Source: Chitinophagaceae bacterium UBA7600
GTDB taxonomy: Bacteria; Bacteroidota; Bacteroidia; Chitinophagales; Chitinophagaceae
Direction: 5' to 3'
Assembly (NCBI GenBank): GCA_002478885.1
Contig: DLKC01000023.1
Location: forward strand, 31,177-95,176
Length of the DNA stretch: 64,000 nt
Below are positions 47,422 through 56,681 of the stretch, in pieces (position 1 is the stretch's first letter; each line of letters starts with the position of its first letter). A program made the position numbers and the translations under genes. The notes beneath the pieces were generated by a model. That model was not told where the DNA came from and did no database searches. It saw only the letters and a program-made list of their open reading frames with translations.

Positions 47422-47613
47422 TCACCGTCGCTGAAGCATCCTGCCCGGCAGCATAATAATCCCCTTTAAAAGGCTAAACACACCATCCACCGCAATACCA
47501 ACCAACCTGAATGGAAGGGAAATCAGCCAGAACAACGGGTATAACACCAGGGCCAGTATGGCGAGTGGCCAGCAAAGTATAAAAAGTATGATCCAGGCTA
47601 AAAATGTAAACAT
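47422..47613 (-). CDS. Small hydrophobic membrane protein
   Basis: A 63-residue chain that is almost all hydrophobic: FLAWIILFILCWPLAILALVLYPLFWLI, then LPFRLVGIAVDGVFSLLKGIIMLPG and a basic end MLQRR. Two helices and a positive-inside tail are plausible. Function unknown; the coding call rests on composition only. Confidence 0.5.
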   Translation of the reverse strand: MFTFLAWIILFILCWPLAILALVLYPLFWLISLPFRLVGIAVDGVFSLLKGIIMLPGRMLQRR

Positions 47614-47792
47614 GTAATGAAGATAATATTGCTACTTCCGGCATCCTACCAGATTTACATGAACGGCGGCCCGGGCTTGCCAAACAGGCCATACGGCTTA
47701 TGCAACGACAAGGTCACCTGCAATGGCTCCCGTTTTCATCTTATGTTATGTTATTGGCTAACTTTACCCGCTCAAACATTTGGAAATAATTT

Positions 47793-48434
47793 ATGAGAAA
47801 ACTTATTTTAAGCTTGTTTTTTGCCGCAGGTTTCGCTGCAATTGCAACAGCCCAGCACGTACGCTTAAATACATACGGTGGGTATGTATTCAACGACCAG
47901 GTAAATGCTTACAACAGCAATACCTCTTACTTCAATGGCACGGTGGAAGGCGGGTTTCAATGGGGCGGAGGACTCGAATACATGGTCAACCGCGCTTTCG
48001 GCATTGAATTCAACTATCTGCGCCAGGATGCGAATGCACCTTTCACGTATTACAACGATGGGGTGAAAAGCCAGGACTTTGCTATGAACATCAACTATTA
48101 TCTTTTTGACTTCAACCATTATTTTGAATTATCCAACCACAAAGTAGAACCCTTCCTGGGCGCTGGTTTGGGATGGGCCGGGCTTAGCGCTTCAAGTGAA
48201 GGCAAATCCGGCAACAGGTCAGCCTTTGCCTGGAATGCAAAGGGCGGCACCAACATCTGGCTTGGCAGCAAAGGGAAGGTAGCGTTAAAACTGCAGGCGC
48301 AACTGGTATCGGGTTCTGCCGCAACAGGCGGTGGTTATTTCTGGACCTACTGGGGACCTGTTTATGCCAACACGTACACATCCCTTTACCAGTTTGGTTT
48401 GGGCGGCGGCCTCACGTTTAAACTGGGCAAATAA
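47793..48434 (+). CDS. Outer-membrane beta-barrel protein
   Basis: A 213-residue protein with a signal peptide (1-20, ending ATAQ). The mature chain resembles OmpA-like or OMP_b-brl barrels: GGLEYMVNRAFGIEFNYLRQD, FDFNHYFELSNHKVEPFLGAGLGWAGLS and a C-terminal YQFGLGGGLTFKLGK. Function unknown. A diverged -7-like box, TAACTTTA, lies 33 bases upstream. Confidence 0.82.
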   Translation: MRKLILSLFFAAGFAAIATAQHVRLNTYGGYVFNDQVNAYNSNTSYFNGTVEGGFQWGGGLEYMVNRAFGIEFNYLRQDANAPFTYYNDGVKSQDFAMNINYYLFDFNHYFELSNHKVEPFLGAGLGWAGLSASSEGKSGNRSAFAWNAKGGTNIWLGSKGKVALKLQAQLVSGSAATGGGYFWTYWGPVYANTYTSLYQFGLGGGLTFKLGK

Positions 48435-48501
48435 ACAGCCGGTTATTGGTAAGCACTGTTTCAGCGAAAGGCACAATTATTCAATACATTTTTTGGGTAT
48501 C

Positions 48502-48550
48502 GGCTGCAGTATTTCATGGCATCGCCAATTGCTACGCTCAGTTAGGGGTT
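48502..48550 (-). repeat. Degenerate long-tail repeat
   Basis: On the minus strand GAGCGTAGCAATTGGC, a decayed core, precedes GATGCCATGAAATACTGCAG. The 22-bp tail (48502-48523) matches that at 38999-39020 with one change. Confidence 0.5.
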
Positions 48551-48656
48551 CCTCATTTATGGCAGCGCAACAGCCGCGCAATAGGGAAGTCCCGGAACGC
48601 CAGCCTGCGCAAGGCCTTCCGTTTACTTTATGTGGTAACAAACAACAGGTCGCACA

Positions 48657-48911
48657 ATGAGCGAAAACGACTTTACACTAACCGTTTTATACAAAGGCAT
48701 CTTGCAGGAGTTTACGGGTAGGCTTCTGTTACAGGGTTATACTTACAAAATAATACTGCTGCTGGATGATACGGAAACCTGTTTCGAACGCGATGAAACA
48801 GGTTCTTTTCGCGTAGTTGCCATGCGCGGGCAGGACGAGCAGAAACTGGAAAAGATAGACAGGCAGTTATTGCAATTGTTAGCAGAAAAGCTGGAAGAAG
48901 TACTCAGCTGA
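48657..48911 (+). CDS. Small conserved-looking protein of unknown function
   Basis: An 84-residue soluble protein: MSENDFTLTVLYKGILQEFTGRLLLQGYTYKIILLLDDTETCFERDETGSFRVVAMRGQDEQKLEKIDRQ in outline, a beta-rich first half and an acidic C-terminal helix ending KLEEVLS. It has good coding character and a terminator just downstream. No family is recognised. Confidence 0.65.
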   Translation: MSENDFTLTVLYKGILQEFTGRLLLQGYTYKIILLLDDTETCFERDETGSFRVVAMRGQDEQKLEKIDRQLLQLLAEKLEEVLS

Positions 48912-48944
48912 CCGGGACCCATTGGCTGCTCGTTTATTACCGGC

Positions 48945-48982
48945 TAAAAAAAAGCAATCACCCAAACATGATTGCTTTTTTT
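48945..48982. terminator. Bidirectional terminator
   Basis: A 14-bp stem AAAAAAAGCAATCA/TGATTGCTTTTTTT with loop CCCAAACA, between convergent genes. Confidence 0.82.
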
Positions 48983-49032
48983 ATGATCTGGGGCCATTAG
49001 CGCTAATATTGCAGTTGCCGGTTATAAGCCGG

Positions 49033-50283
49033 TTAAATATTTACCAGCGGCCCTCTCCTTCTTTGAAATTGCGGCGCCTTATGCCGGTAGCCGGTATTGG
49101 ATGCCGCTTTATTTATTACCTGCATGACAGGCTTCGTTACCTGCTGCGAAGGGATGGGCTTAAAGGGGTGCTGTTCCTGCACGGGTATAGTTTGTGCAAT
49201 CACTTTTACAATATCCTTTAAGAAAGCCCTTTCTTCCTGGTCACAAAAAGAAAACGCGATACCGCTTGCGCCTGCCCGGCCGGTGCGGCCGATACGGTGC
49301 ACATAAGTCTCCGGGATATTCGGAAGGTCAAAATTAATCACATGGGTTAAATCGTCGATATCAATACCACGGGCAGCAATATCGGTGGCTACCAATACCG
49401 CCAGCTTGCCGGTTTTGAAATTAAGGAGCGCACGCTGCCGTGCATTTTGAGCTTTATCGCCATGTATGGCATCAGCACTGATGCCTTCCCTGTTGAGTTT
49501 TTTCGCGATCCTGTCCGCACCATGTTTGGTACGTGTAAATACCAGTGAACGGTCAATCTTCTTTTCTCGGATCAGGTGCGTCAATAGTGACTGCTTATCT
49601 TTCTTGTCCACCATATACATCAGTTGGTCGATCTTCTCGACGGTTGACGAGGCGGGCGTTACCTCGATCTTCACGGGCTGCCTCAACAACGAATTGGCAA
49701 GTTCCTGTATGGGCGGCGGCATGGTGGCCGAGAAAAACAAGGTTTGCTTTTGCAGTGGCAGCAGCCTGGTGATTTTTTTAACGTCGTTGATAAATCCCAT
49801 GTCAAGCATGCGGTCCGCCTCATCGAGTACAAATAGTTTCAGCTGGCTGAGTTGTATATGTCCCTGCTGCACAAGATCGAGTAAACGGCCGGGCGTAGCC
49901 ACGAGTATATCAACCCCTTCCCGTATCGCATTTACCTGCGTGTGCTGTGGCACGCCGCCAAAGATTACCTGCTGTTTTAATGCTGTGTGCCGGCCATAAG
50001 CGGTAAAACTTTCTCCTATCTGCACGGCGAGCTCCCTGGTGGGTGTTAAAACCAATGCCCGTATGTGCCGGGGACCTTTTGCTTTTTCCCGGGAGAGTAA
50101 TTGCAATATCGGTATAGCAAAAGCAGCCGTTTTACCCGTGCCGGTTTGTGCACAGCCTAAAATGTCTTTTTCCTGTAATGCTACGGGTATCGCCTCCTGC
50201 TGTATTGCGGTGGCTGTTGTGTAACCTGCAGTCTTTATTGCCTGTAATAGGGGTGTAATAAGCCCCAATTGTTCAAATGTCAA
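49033..50283 (-). CDS. DEAD-box ATP-dependent RNA helicase, RhlE-like
   Basis: A 416-residue helicase. The Q motif is FEQLGL...TAIQQEAIP; Walker A is AQTGTGKT (45-52), motif II DEAD in [13 protein letters not shown], motif III SAT, motif [12 protein letters not shown] and motif [13 protein letters not shown] short basic C-terminal tail ([11 protein letters not shown]) follows. It acts in ribosome assembly or RNA turnover in the family. Monocistronic. Confidence 0.96.
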   Translation of the reverse strand: MTFEQLGLITPLLQAIKTAGYTTATAIQQEAIPVALQEKDILGCAQTGTGKTAAFAIPILQLLSREKAKGPRHIRALVLTPTRELAVQIGESFTAYGRHTALKQQVIFGGVPQHTQVNAIREGVDILVATPGRLLDLVQQGHIQLSQLKLFVLDEADRMLDMGFINDVKKITRLLPLQKQTLFFSATMPPPIQELANSLLRQPVKIEVTPASSTVEKIDQLMYMVDKKDKQSLLTHLIREKKIDRSLVFTRTKHGADRIAKKLNREGISADAIHGDKAQNARQRALLNFKTGKLAVLVATDIAARGIDIDDLTHVINFDLPNIPETYVHRIGRTGRAGASGIAFSFCDQEERAFLKDIVKVIAQTIPVQEQHPFKPIPSQQVTKPVMQVINKAASNTGYRHKAPQFQRRRGPLVNI

Positions 50284-50775
50284 AATAATTAAATTAAAGG
50301 TAAGTAATACTAATCCGGCCTTGCCTGACGGCGGGCAGCGTTAGTCGTATGTGCTTATGCTCCTGGTAACATGACGAAGCGTGTGGAGAAGAATACTGAG
50401 TCAGATTAAGGAATATGAACATGGCAAATATAGTGCTTATTTTGGTAAAGCATTGTAAAAGAATGGCCTGCACCGATACTGAAAGCAATTGCAACAGTTT
50501 GACGACACGCAATACCATACACTGGCAGGTGTTTTATTCACCAGTGATGAGCGGACTGCACTTGTATGAGGCGCAGGTTGTTGCATCAAAGAAGGAGGCA
50601 ATCCCGCAACGGCCTCCGTTCAAAACACATGCTTTTCGCTCTATCAATAATGTAAGAGAATGGTAACCCGCCATTTGCAAGGAACTATTGCTGTAGCCAC
50701 AGTGGCACATAAGCTCAATCAGGGCGCCGTCGCGCATGCGCCGCAATAGACGAAAGAGATGCGCGCATTGCTAAT
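50284..50775. other. Gene-free stretch
   Basis: 492 bp. Open frames on both strands around 50415-50746 have unnatural composition and no start signals. I see no member of the dyad repeat family. Confidence 0.4.
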
Positions 50776-51024
50776 CTATTGCGCTTCCCGCTCCACGGAA
50801 ATACTGCATTCGCCTACTAGCGCGGCTACGGCACCAACGGCGGCAAGCACGGGAACCAGAACAGCCCCTACAACACCAATGGTCAATGGAAAGGACATAA
50901 GTTCCTTCCCGGCCTTGTCATGAATGGTAATCTTTCTTACATTTCCTTCTTCGATCAGCTCTTTTACTTTCTTTAATAATTGCTCACCATGAAGGGTAAA
51001 CGATTCTTTAAATGTGTTTGACAT
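50776..51024 (-). CDS. DUF4342 domain-containing protein
   Basis: An 82-residue protein. LLKKVKELIEEGNVRKITIHDKAG followed by the hydrophobic FPLTIGVVGAVLVPVLAAVGAVAALVGECSISVERE is the DUF4342 pattern, a single hydrophobic hairpin after a short soluble part. Function is unknown for the family; probably membrane-associated. Confidence 0.85.
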   Translation of the reverse strand: MSNTFKESFTLHGEQLLKKVKELIEEGNVRKITIHDKAGKELMSFPLTIGVVGAVLVPVLAAVGAVAALVGECSISVEREAQ

Positions 51025-51091
51025 AACGCTTTTAATTAATGGTACTACAGATAATCTGACTGTACAATAAGTAGCAGCATTAAGCCTTTTA

Positions 51092-52354
51092 TTACACGGC
51101 AGCCAGTTCAGTCAGTGCCTTGATTAATTGATCAAGGTCAGTCGTGCTCGTATAAATATTCGGGGTAATGCGGCAGCCTTGCACATTGGCATAGTCAATC
51201 GCAACGGTATAGATTTGGTATTTTTTAAAAAGGATGTCCGCAAGGTCTGCAGGTTTCATGCCCGCGATACCAACATTGGCGATACCACAGGACCGTTGCT
51301 GGTCCTGGGGCGTATTAACCATAACGCGATGAGTATTGCGCACTTTATCTGTCCAGTAATGTTGCAGGTAACGCAGCCGTTCCTCCTTCCTTGCTGCACC
51401 GATCTTAAGATAATAATCGATCGCATTGGAGATAGAAATATCGGTATGAACAGGCACAGTGCCAACATGGTTCAACCGCAGGATATCTCCATCCTTAAGA
51501 TCTGCGCTGTCTGCCAGCAAAGGCCAGAGGTCTGCAATATTTTCCTTCTTCACATAAAGAAATCCGGCACCCAGCGGAACGCTCAGCCATTTATGAAGAC
51601 TGGTGCCATAATAATCGCAGTGCAGGTCGGGTATGGAGAATTGAATATGTGCAAAAGCATGCGCACCATCTACCAGTACTTTAACCCCTTTGCTATGCGC
51701 CATATCACAGATCTTTTGCACGGGCAGTATGTGGCCGGTAATATTGATCATATGGCTTATCATCAGCAGCTTTGTCCTGGAGGTTATAGCCTTTGCATAC
51801 AGATCAACGACCTCTTCATCTGATGCCGGATGGTTGGGAACAGAAACAATGCGGTTAACAACGCCATGCTTTTTGGCAACCAGTTTAAACATGTCGAGCA
51901 TGGAGCCATAATCCTGCTCAGCCATCACAGCCTCATCGCCTGCCTGCCATTTGGTGCCGCCAATGACAAGGTCCAGCGATTCCGTTGCATTTCTGGTTAT
52001 GACCAGCTCTTCTCTGGAACAGCCGGCCAATGCGGCCAGCTTTGCCGCCATGGCATGGTTGTCGTCAAACCTGCGGGTACGCATATAATAAGAACCCTGG
52101 TAATTGATCTCTCTCACATGCCCGATAAATTGTTCGAGCACCTCCTCCGGCAAAAAGCAGTAATAGCCATTCTCAAGGTTAATGTAACCAGGCTTAAGTT
52201 TATACCCGCCACGGATGCCCTGCCAGAAGTCTTCTTCCCGGGCAAGCACATCCGGCTGTGCAGTTTCGTATTTTGCGAGCCATTGATCAAGGCTAAAGAA
52301 AGCGGGGGAAATGCCCAGCAGCGAAATGTTCTTAATAAATGTGCGTTTATGCAT
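51092..52354 (-). CDS. Class V aminotransferase-fold protein, exported
   Basis: About 420 residues from MHKRTFIKNISLLGI (52354), which gives a signal-like N-terminus (KRTFIKNISLLGISPAFFS); the open frame extends 123 bp further but that part is cysteine-rich and not believed. PLP-fold signatures are ITRNATESLDLVI, DGAHAFAHIQFSI and the Schiff-base Lys near 254 in YYGTSLHKWL. Similar to isopenicillin-N epimerase-like enzymes (cysteine-desulfurase fold) that Bacteroidota often export. Substrate unknown. Confidence 0.88.
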   Translation of the reverse strand: MHKRTFIKNISLLGISPAFFSLDQWLAKYETAQPDVLAREEDFWQGIRGGYKLKPGYINLENGYYCFLPEEVLEQFIGHVREINYQGSYYMRTRRFDDNHAMAAKLAALAGCSREELVITRNATESLDLVIGGTKWQAGDEAVMAEQDYGSMLDMFKLVAKKHGVVNRIVSVPNHPASDEEVVDLYAKAITSRTKLLMISHMINITGHILPVQKICDMAHSKGVKVLVDGAHAFAHIQFSIPDLHCDYYGTSLHKWLSVPLGAGFLYVKKENIADLWPLLADSADLKDGDILRLNHVGTVPVHTDISISNAIDYYLKIGAARKEERLRYLQHYWTDKVRNTHRVMVNTPQDQQRSCGIANVGIAGMKPADLADILFKKYQIYTVAIDYANVQGCRITPNIYTSTTDLDQLIKALTELAAV

Positions 52355-53024
52355 GTCTAAAAATAAGAAATAATTTTTGCTGCCCGGCGCAACAAAACTA
52401 TTCTCCGTGCATGGCGCGCATAACCCGCATGACCTGGATAACATATACCCACTTTTGCAGGTTTTGTAGCCTGGCATTGTGCGCTGCCAGACCTGTGCCT
52501 TTCCGTTACCTGGTTTTGACTTTCTGTTTCAAGCAGATTCAAGATTTACCCGATCGTAAAACCCGCAGGTGGATGAAAAACCTCGCTTGTCATGCCGGGG
52601 TACGAGGTATCTTTTTCAGCCGATTAGAGTTAACTACAGAGGAAGCGTGTGAGTTCTGAACAGTTGTTCGAGCCTGAAGATTTTAATTAGTGCTTATACA
52701 TTATTAAATTGGCGTTAATTATGTATGCGCCTGAATGGTAACTTAAGGGAAGATAATTAATTTACCAAGCATATGTAAGGATCTGTAATTGGCATGCAAA
52801 GTACCCGGTTGGTGGCTGCATCAGGAAAGTATCTGCTCGCTATAGCATTGTGTTGTCGGAGAGAGACTACCAGCCAGAAGCTGCTAATAAAACCACTTCA
52901 CCAAAACGACAATACATGGTCAAATTACCTGTAAAAGTTCCTGCATCAACCTAAGAAAAAGTGCTGATTAACCAACTGCTTTTATCCTGGACACTTTCAC
53001 TAAACTTATGCCAATCAATCTGTC
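52355..53024. other. Long gene-free stretch
   Basis: 670 bp. It contains one copy of a second repeat family (52584-52615). No credible gene was seen. Confidence 0.5.
52584..52615 (+). repeat. Second repeat family, copy 1
   Basis: TGTCATGCCGGGGTACGAGG followed by TATCTTT; aligns with 56182-56209. Confidence 0.6.
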
Positions 53025-55094
53025 ATGAAAAAATTGATGTTTTTCTCACTTGTACTTTTATTATTACTCAACCCACGCACTGCGTTTACACAAGGTAATT
53101 CTTCGCTGGTTACCGGCACGTTTTTAAAGGGTGATGACACGCTGGCGTTAATTATCAATCAAACAGATTCATCAATCCAAATGGAAGAGCGAACATCCCA
53201 TGACATTTCCGGTGTAGACTTAGAATTGAAACAATACCTGCAACTCGATAATTCGATAAAATTTACTGCCCTTACTTTCTTTTGGATTGGTGACAGCATC
53301 AGCTTCAAAGGAGAGATAGTTAAGCACGATTTAAAAGGCGTTCTGTCAGTTTATAAGTCCGGGCAAATGTTATTAACCTATTCGCTTGGAGACTCAGCAA
53401 ATGACCGGTCATTATCAAATAATAATTCAGACACAACAGAACCTGTAAGCATTGGTTTACTTATTCTTATGGGAATAATTTTTCTTGCAGCCTTATTTAT
53501 CACGCGGGCTTATTTGGCGAAACTAAACGCAAAATTATATGTTGCGCCAATACCTGTTGTCGATGATCCGGAATCATATTTTCCTATGGTTCGTTTCAGC
53601 AGGGTAGGTTTCTTTAGGCATCGTGTAGTAATCGTTTATGAAAACGGCATTGCGGCTTTCAAAAAATGGAAATCAACATCCATTGCATCACTTCACGAAA
53701 ATGGCTCAGAAGAAAATTTGAAATCTTTTAAAGGAATCGGGAAGGTGAAAATGGTTCAGGTAGACGCCGTTTTAAAAATTATTATTTCACCGTACAGGCT
53801 GACAAGGAAAAGCACTATAACACTTAAGACAAGTGAAGGCAGCTTTTCATTAACACTCCCCAATTATGAATGCGATATTTTTATAAGGGTATTGCAGACA
53901 AAGTTTCCAGGGAAATTAAAATACTCCAGCGGCAATATAGTTGTTGGTATCATCACAGCACTGATGGTTACGTCACTTATGGTTGGCTTTTTTTTCCAGG
54001 AGCAAAAAAGCGGCACTACGCTGTCATGGTGGGTGCCGGCAATAATTTGGCTTAATATGTTGTTCATAGTAGGGTTGCTTCCCATTGCATTTGCCAAATA
54101 CGATCTCTATAAAGCAGCTGGTAATTATAAAAACAAGCCCAGAAAAATAAGAGACCTGTCGCATAATAAACCCATCCGGTCCAATGCGCTTGCTATGGCG
54201 CTAAGGCTGATCGTCGGAGCTTTTATTGTATATTTCCTGGTGGCTCAACCAGGCTTCTTAAATCTTCCAATGGTGGTTGTTATTGCCGGAATTTTATTGC
54301 TGTTATCAATCGCCCTTGCGCAAAAAGCAACTGATAAACTGCAGAAGAATGACACGAGAAAACCCATCTTGTATTTGCGTTCCTTTTTAGACGATAATGA
54401 AACAACTTTAAATCCATGCACCCATTCATCTACTTTGTTAGGAATTGATCCTCCTTATTACTGGCTTTCCAATCATGGGTTGGAAGAAGGGTTACGATAC
54501 AAAATCGGAAGATTTGTAATTAAATATGGTTACAGTTTCTGGCCCACAAAACTCATCCGGTTATTCTTTGGTATCGTAAGAGATACATCAGAAGAGCAGT
54601 TGACTGAATTCTTTAAAACAAAAGGTCTTGTTGTAGCTATTGGAAAGCCGGGAGAGAAAATTGTTACCCTCGGTGCCTCGCGTATGTATGTTACAAATGA
54701 AGAATGGCAGCAAACGGTATTAGACCTGCTAAAAGAATCGCAGATAGTATTATTACAACCAAGCACCACCGACGGTGTATGGTGGGAGATTGACAAGGTG
54801 CTTAAAAAAGTTAATCCTGAAAACATTATTCTGTGTATGGTTAATTACAAATACCACCAGGAGTATTATGAAAATTTTTGCAGAAGGTTTAAAGCCATTC
54901 GCCCCGATATTCAAATACCAAGGTCGCTGGGAAATGAAAAGAAAATCTCTTTTATAACTTTCGATAAAGAATGGAAACCGAATATTGTATATCTCCAATA
55001 CCATTCAATTTTCAGGTGGCCGTTTACCGGCAATGCACTAAACTTTAAAAAGACTTTTAAAGACTATTTTGCTAAAAGAGTTCCGGTCATTTGA
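53025..55094 (+). CDS. Multi-domain membrane protein with TIR-like C-terminal domain
   Basis: 689 residues. Order seen: signal peptide (1-22), a ~115-residue exported domain, a helix (142-161), a soluble beta-rich domain (185-292) that looks PH-like, two helices (303-323, 336-357), two more (388-406, 413-432) and a cytoplasmic C-terminus. The last part begins KPILYLRSFLDD (446-457) and holds EEQLTEFFKTKGLVVAIGKPGE (523-544), LGASRMYVTNEEWQQTV and LLQPSTTDGVWWEIDKVL (577-594). This arrangement resembles TIR or nucleotide-binding Rossmann-like domains, with W-x-E of GVWWEI in the position of a TIR catalytic Glu. I do not recognise a named family. Confidence 0.7.
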   Translation: MKKLMFFSLVLLLLLNPRTAFTQGNSSLVTGTFLKGDDTLALIINQTDSSIQMEERTSHDISGVDLELKQYLQLDNSIKFTALTFFWIGDSISFKGEIVKHDLKGVLSVYKSGQMLLTYSLGDSANDRSLSNNNSDTTEPVSIGLLILMGIIFLAALFITRAYLAKLNAKLYVAPIPVVDDPESYFPMVRFSRVGFFRHRVVIVYENGIAAFKKWKSTSIASLHENGSEENLKSFKGIGKVKMVQVDAVLKIIISPYRLTRKSTITLKTSEGSFSLTLPNYECDIFIRVLQTKFPGKLKYSSGNIVVGIITALMVTSLMVGFFFQEQKSGTTLSWWVPAIIWLNMLFIVGLLPIAFAKYDLYKAAGNYKNKPRKIRDLSHNKPIRSNALAMALRLIVGAFIVYFLVAQPGFLNLPMVVVIAGILLLLSIALAQKATDKLQKNDTRKPILYLRSFLDDNETTLNPCTHSSTLLGIDPPYYWLSNHGLEEGLRYKIGRFVIKYGYSFWPTKLIRLFFGIVRDTSEEQLTEFFKTKGLVVAIGKPGEKIVTLGASRMYVTNEEWQQTVLDLLKESQIVLLQPSTTDGVWWEIDKVLKKVNPENIILCMVNYKYHQEYYENFCRRFKAIRPDIQIPRSLGNEKKISFITFDKEWKPNIVYLQYHSIFRWPFTGNALNFKKTFKDYFAKRVPVI

Positions 55095-55469
55095 GCAAAT
55101 TGGAAAACTGTGCTATACAACTGTAGTTCCATGCCTGTGGCTTTTTGTTTCTACTTATGTATTTTGTCTCGCGTCGTGCTCGACGGATACAGGCTTCTGC
55201 CACGCCTTTCACAGGTGCCATAAATGACGAATGATGAAGCGAGCGTAGCAACAGGCGAAGACACCAGTACCACTATTGGGTACAAAAAAGCCTTGCCAAA
55301 GCAAATTGCTATCGTAAATGATACAGACCGGCAAAACCTCACCAACTACCTGTTTTGTCGCATTCAGCATCATAAATGTCGCAGTTGCACTTTTACTGCT
55401 TTTTACAATCGGGTTATTTTTGACTGCTGATTGAGAAAACTGGTTAACCCATAAACAAAAACATAAAAA
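55095..55469. other. Gene-free stretch
   Basis: 375 bp. A 68-codon open frame at 55224-55430 starts with ATG but shows no clear coding pattern or upstream signal. No dyad repeat was found. Confidence 0.4.
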
Positions 55470-55922
55470 ATGTCACAAAACAAAATTACACCGGCACTCT
55501 GGTTTCATACAGCAGACGGTAAAATGGGCCATGTAACAAGTTATTACAGCAACATTTTCGAAACAAATTTTGAAGCAGGAGATGCGATGCCCCTGGGTGA
55601 AACGCCAAGCGGGAATACAGAAATGTGCAACATCAAACTTTTTAACGACGCCTACCTGTTTATGACTACGGCTGTTGAGCATCATGCTTTCAACGATGCC
55701 TTTGCAATTATGATACATTGTGATGACCAGCAGGAAATCGATAAATACTGGAATTACTTTACCAGGGAAGGCAAAGAATCGATGTGTGGCTGGTGCATGG
55801 ATAAATTTGGATTGCGCTGGCAGGTTATTCCCAAAAACCTCGGTGAACTAATGAGTAGACCCAATGCATGGGGGATAATGATGAAACAGAAAAAGATTGT
55901 GATTAAGGAATACCTGCAATAA
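55470..55922 (+). CDS. VOC family protein, PhnB/3-demethylubiquinone methyltransferase-like
   Basis: A 150-residue vicinal-oxygen-chelate fold protein: ITPALWFHTADGKMGHVTSYYSNIF, DAYLFMTT and CDDQQEIDKYWNYFTREGKESMCGWCMDKFGLRWQVIPKNLGELM. The GWC-x-DKFGLRWQV segment is diagnostic of the PhnB-like DUF1338-type subgroup often misnamed 3-demethylubiquinone methyltransferase. Enzymatic role unknown. Confidence 0.9.
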   Translation: MSQNKITPALWFHTADGKMGHVTSYYSNIFETNFEAGDAMPLGETPSGNTEMCNIKLFNDAYLFMTTAVEHHAFNDAFAIMIHCDDQQEIDKYWNYFTREGKESMCGWCMDKFGLRWQVIPKNLGELMSRPNAWGIMMKQKKIVIKEYLQ

Positions 55923-56253
55923 TAGCAGGAACCTCAATATAAACACGCTTTGTGTACTTTGCGTTTCTTTCTTAGCGCTCTTCGCGGTTAAAAAAGTCAA
56001 CCATAGTCACAAAGTTTTCCGCAAAGGACGCACAGAAATAAAAGCTGCTTAATTCCCATTGACGCATCAATAGTTATTGCGAGGAACAGGTACACAAGCA
56101 GAGATGCTTCCTTCGTCAGCATGCCAGGCTGAGAAATAAACTGCTGAACATAAAATTTCAGCTTATAAAAAAACCTGCGATTGTCATGTCGGGCACGAGG
56201 CATCTTTCCGTATCCCAAGTCTCCTTCAAGGGGCGCTGCAGGAACTAAAGCTG
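55923..56253. other. Gene-free stretch with second repeat family
   Basis: 331 bp containing a reverse-like relic (56092-56118) and a forward copy (56182-56209) of the second repeat family. No gene was seen. Confidence 0.5.
56182..56209 (+). repeat. Second repeat family, copy 2
   Basis: TTGTCATGTCGGGCACGAGG followed by CATCTTTCC. A degenerate inverse partner, AGATGCTTCCTTCGTCAGCA, lies at 56093-56112. Confidence 0.55.
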
Positions 56254-56439
56254 CTACCCCATAAGGCTAAGCCATTTCCTGATCTGGTGCTCATTCATCT
56301 TCAGCTTCTTTTGCAAGTCTCTCAGCATGGCTGCTTCTTTCCCGATTTCGCAGGCAAGGTCATCGTCGGTTAAATGCGGGTGCTCTTTTTTAATTTCGGC
56401 TTTCACCGCTTCCCAGGATTCATGCTTTTCGTTTTTCAT
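56254..56439 (-). CDS. CsbD-like small protein
   Basis: 61 residues, highly charged and helical: ESWEAVKAEIKKEHPHLTDDDLACEIGKEAAMLRDLQKKL, then EHQIRKWLSLMG. The LTDDDL stretch and spacing resemble CsbD-type small stress proteins of Bacteroidota; similarity to B. subtilis CsbD itself is weak. A general-stress role is inferred only. Confidence 0.7.
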   Translation of the reverse strand: MKNEKHESWEAVKAEIKKEHPHLTDDDLACEIGKEAAMLRDLQKKLKMNEHQIRKWLSLMG

Positions 56440-56480
56440 ATGTTTGTTTTATTGCTGTATTAGTGTGCAGGGATTGCCGC

Positions 56481-56500
56481 AGGTGCAACACAACGGTTTA
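56481..56500 (+). repeat. Possible decayed dyad repeat
   Basis: AGGTGCAACACAACGG resembles the core region, with a mixed core GCAACAC (56485-56491). Weak; listed for completeness. Confidence 0.3.
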
Positions 56501-56681
56501 ATCAGTGTAATGCTAAAAGAGCAAATAAACCAATGCTCATAGAACCTGCGTGGCAAAAACCAGGCCGGTCAAAATAGTTGTTCGCCCTTTGCAGATGATT
56601 GCTGCAAAAAAACATCCACAGGTTCAGCGGCATGAATAAACACCCTATATTTATCACGATAGAAAAAAAATAACCTTTCCC

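Noticed and set aside
50415..50746. Overlapping open frames on both strands in the gap near 50.5 kb
   Set aside because: No start signal, odd composition and mutual overlap; probably non-coding.
19804..52656. 13-mer AGCGTGTGAGTTC shared by 19804 and 52644
   Set aside because: Only two copies, with unrelated flanks; may be chance or a scrap of repeat.
55224..55430. 68-codon open frame before the VOC gene
   Set aside because: No promoter, poor codon pattern and no recognisable domain.
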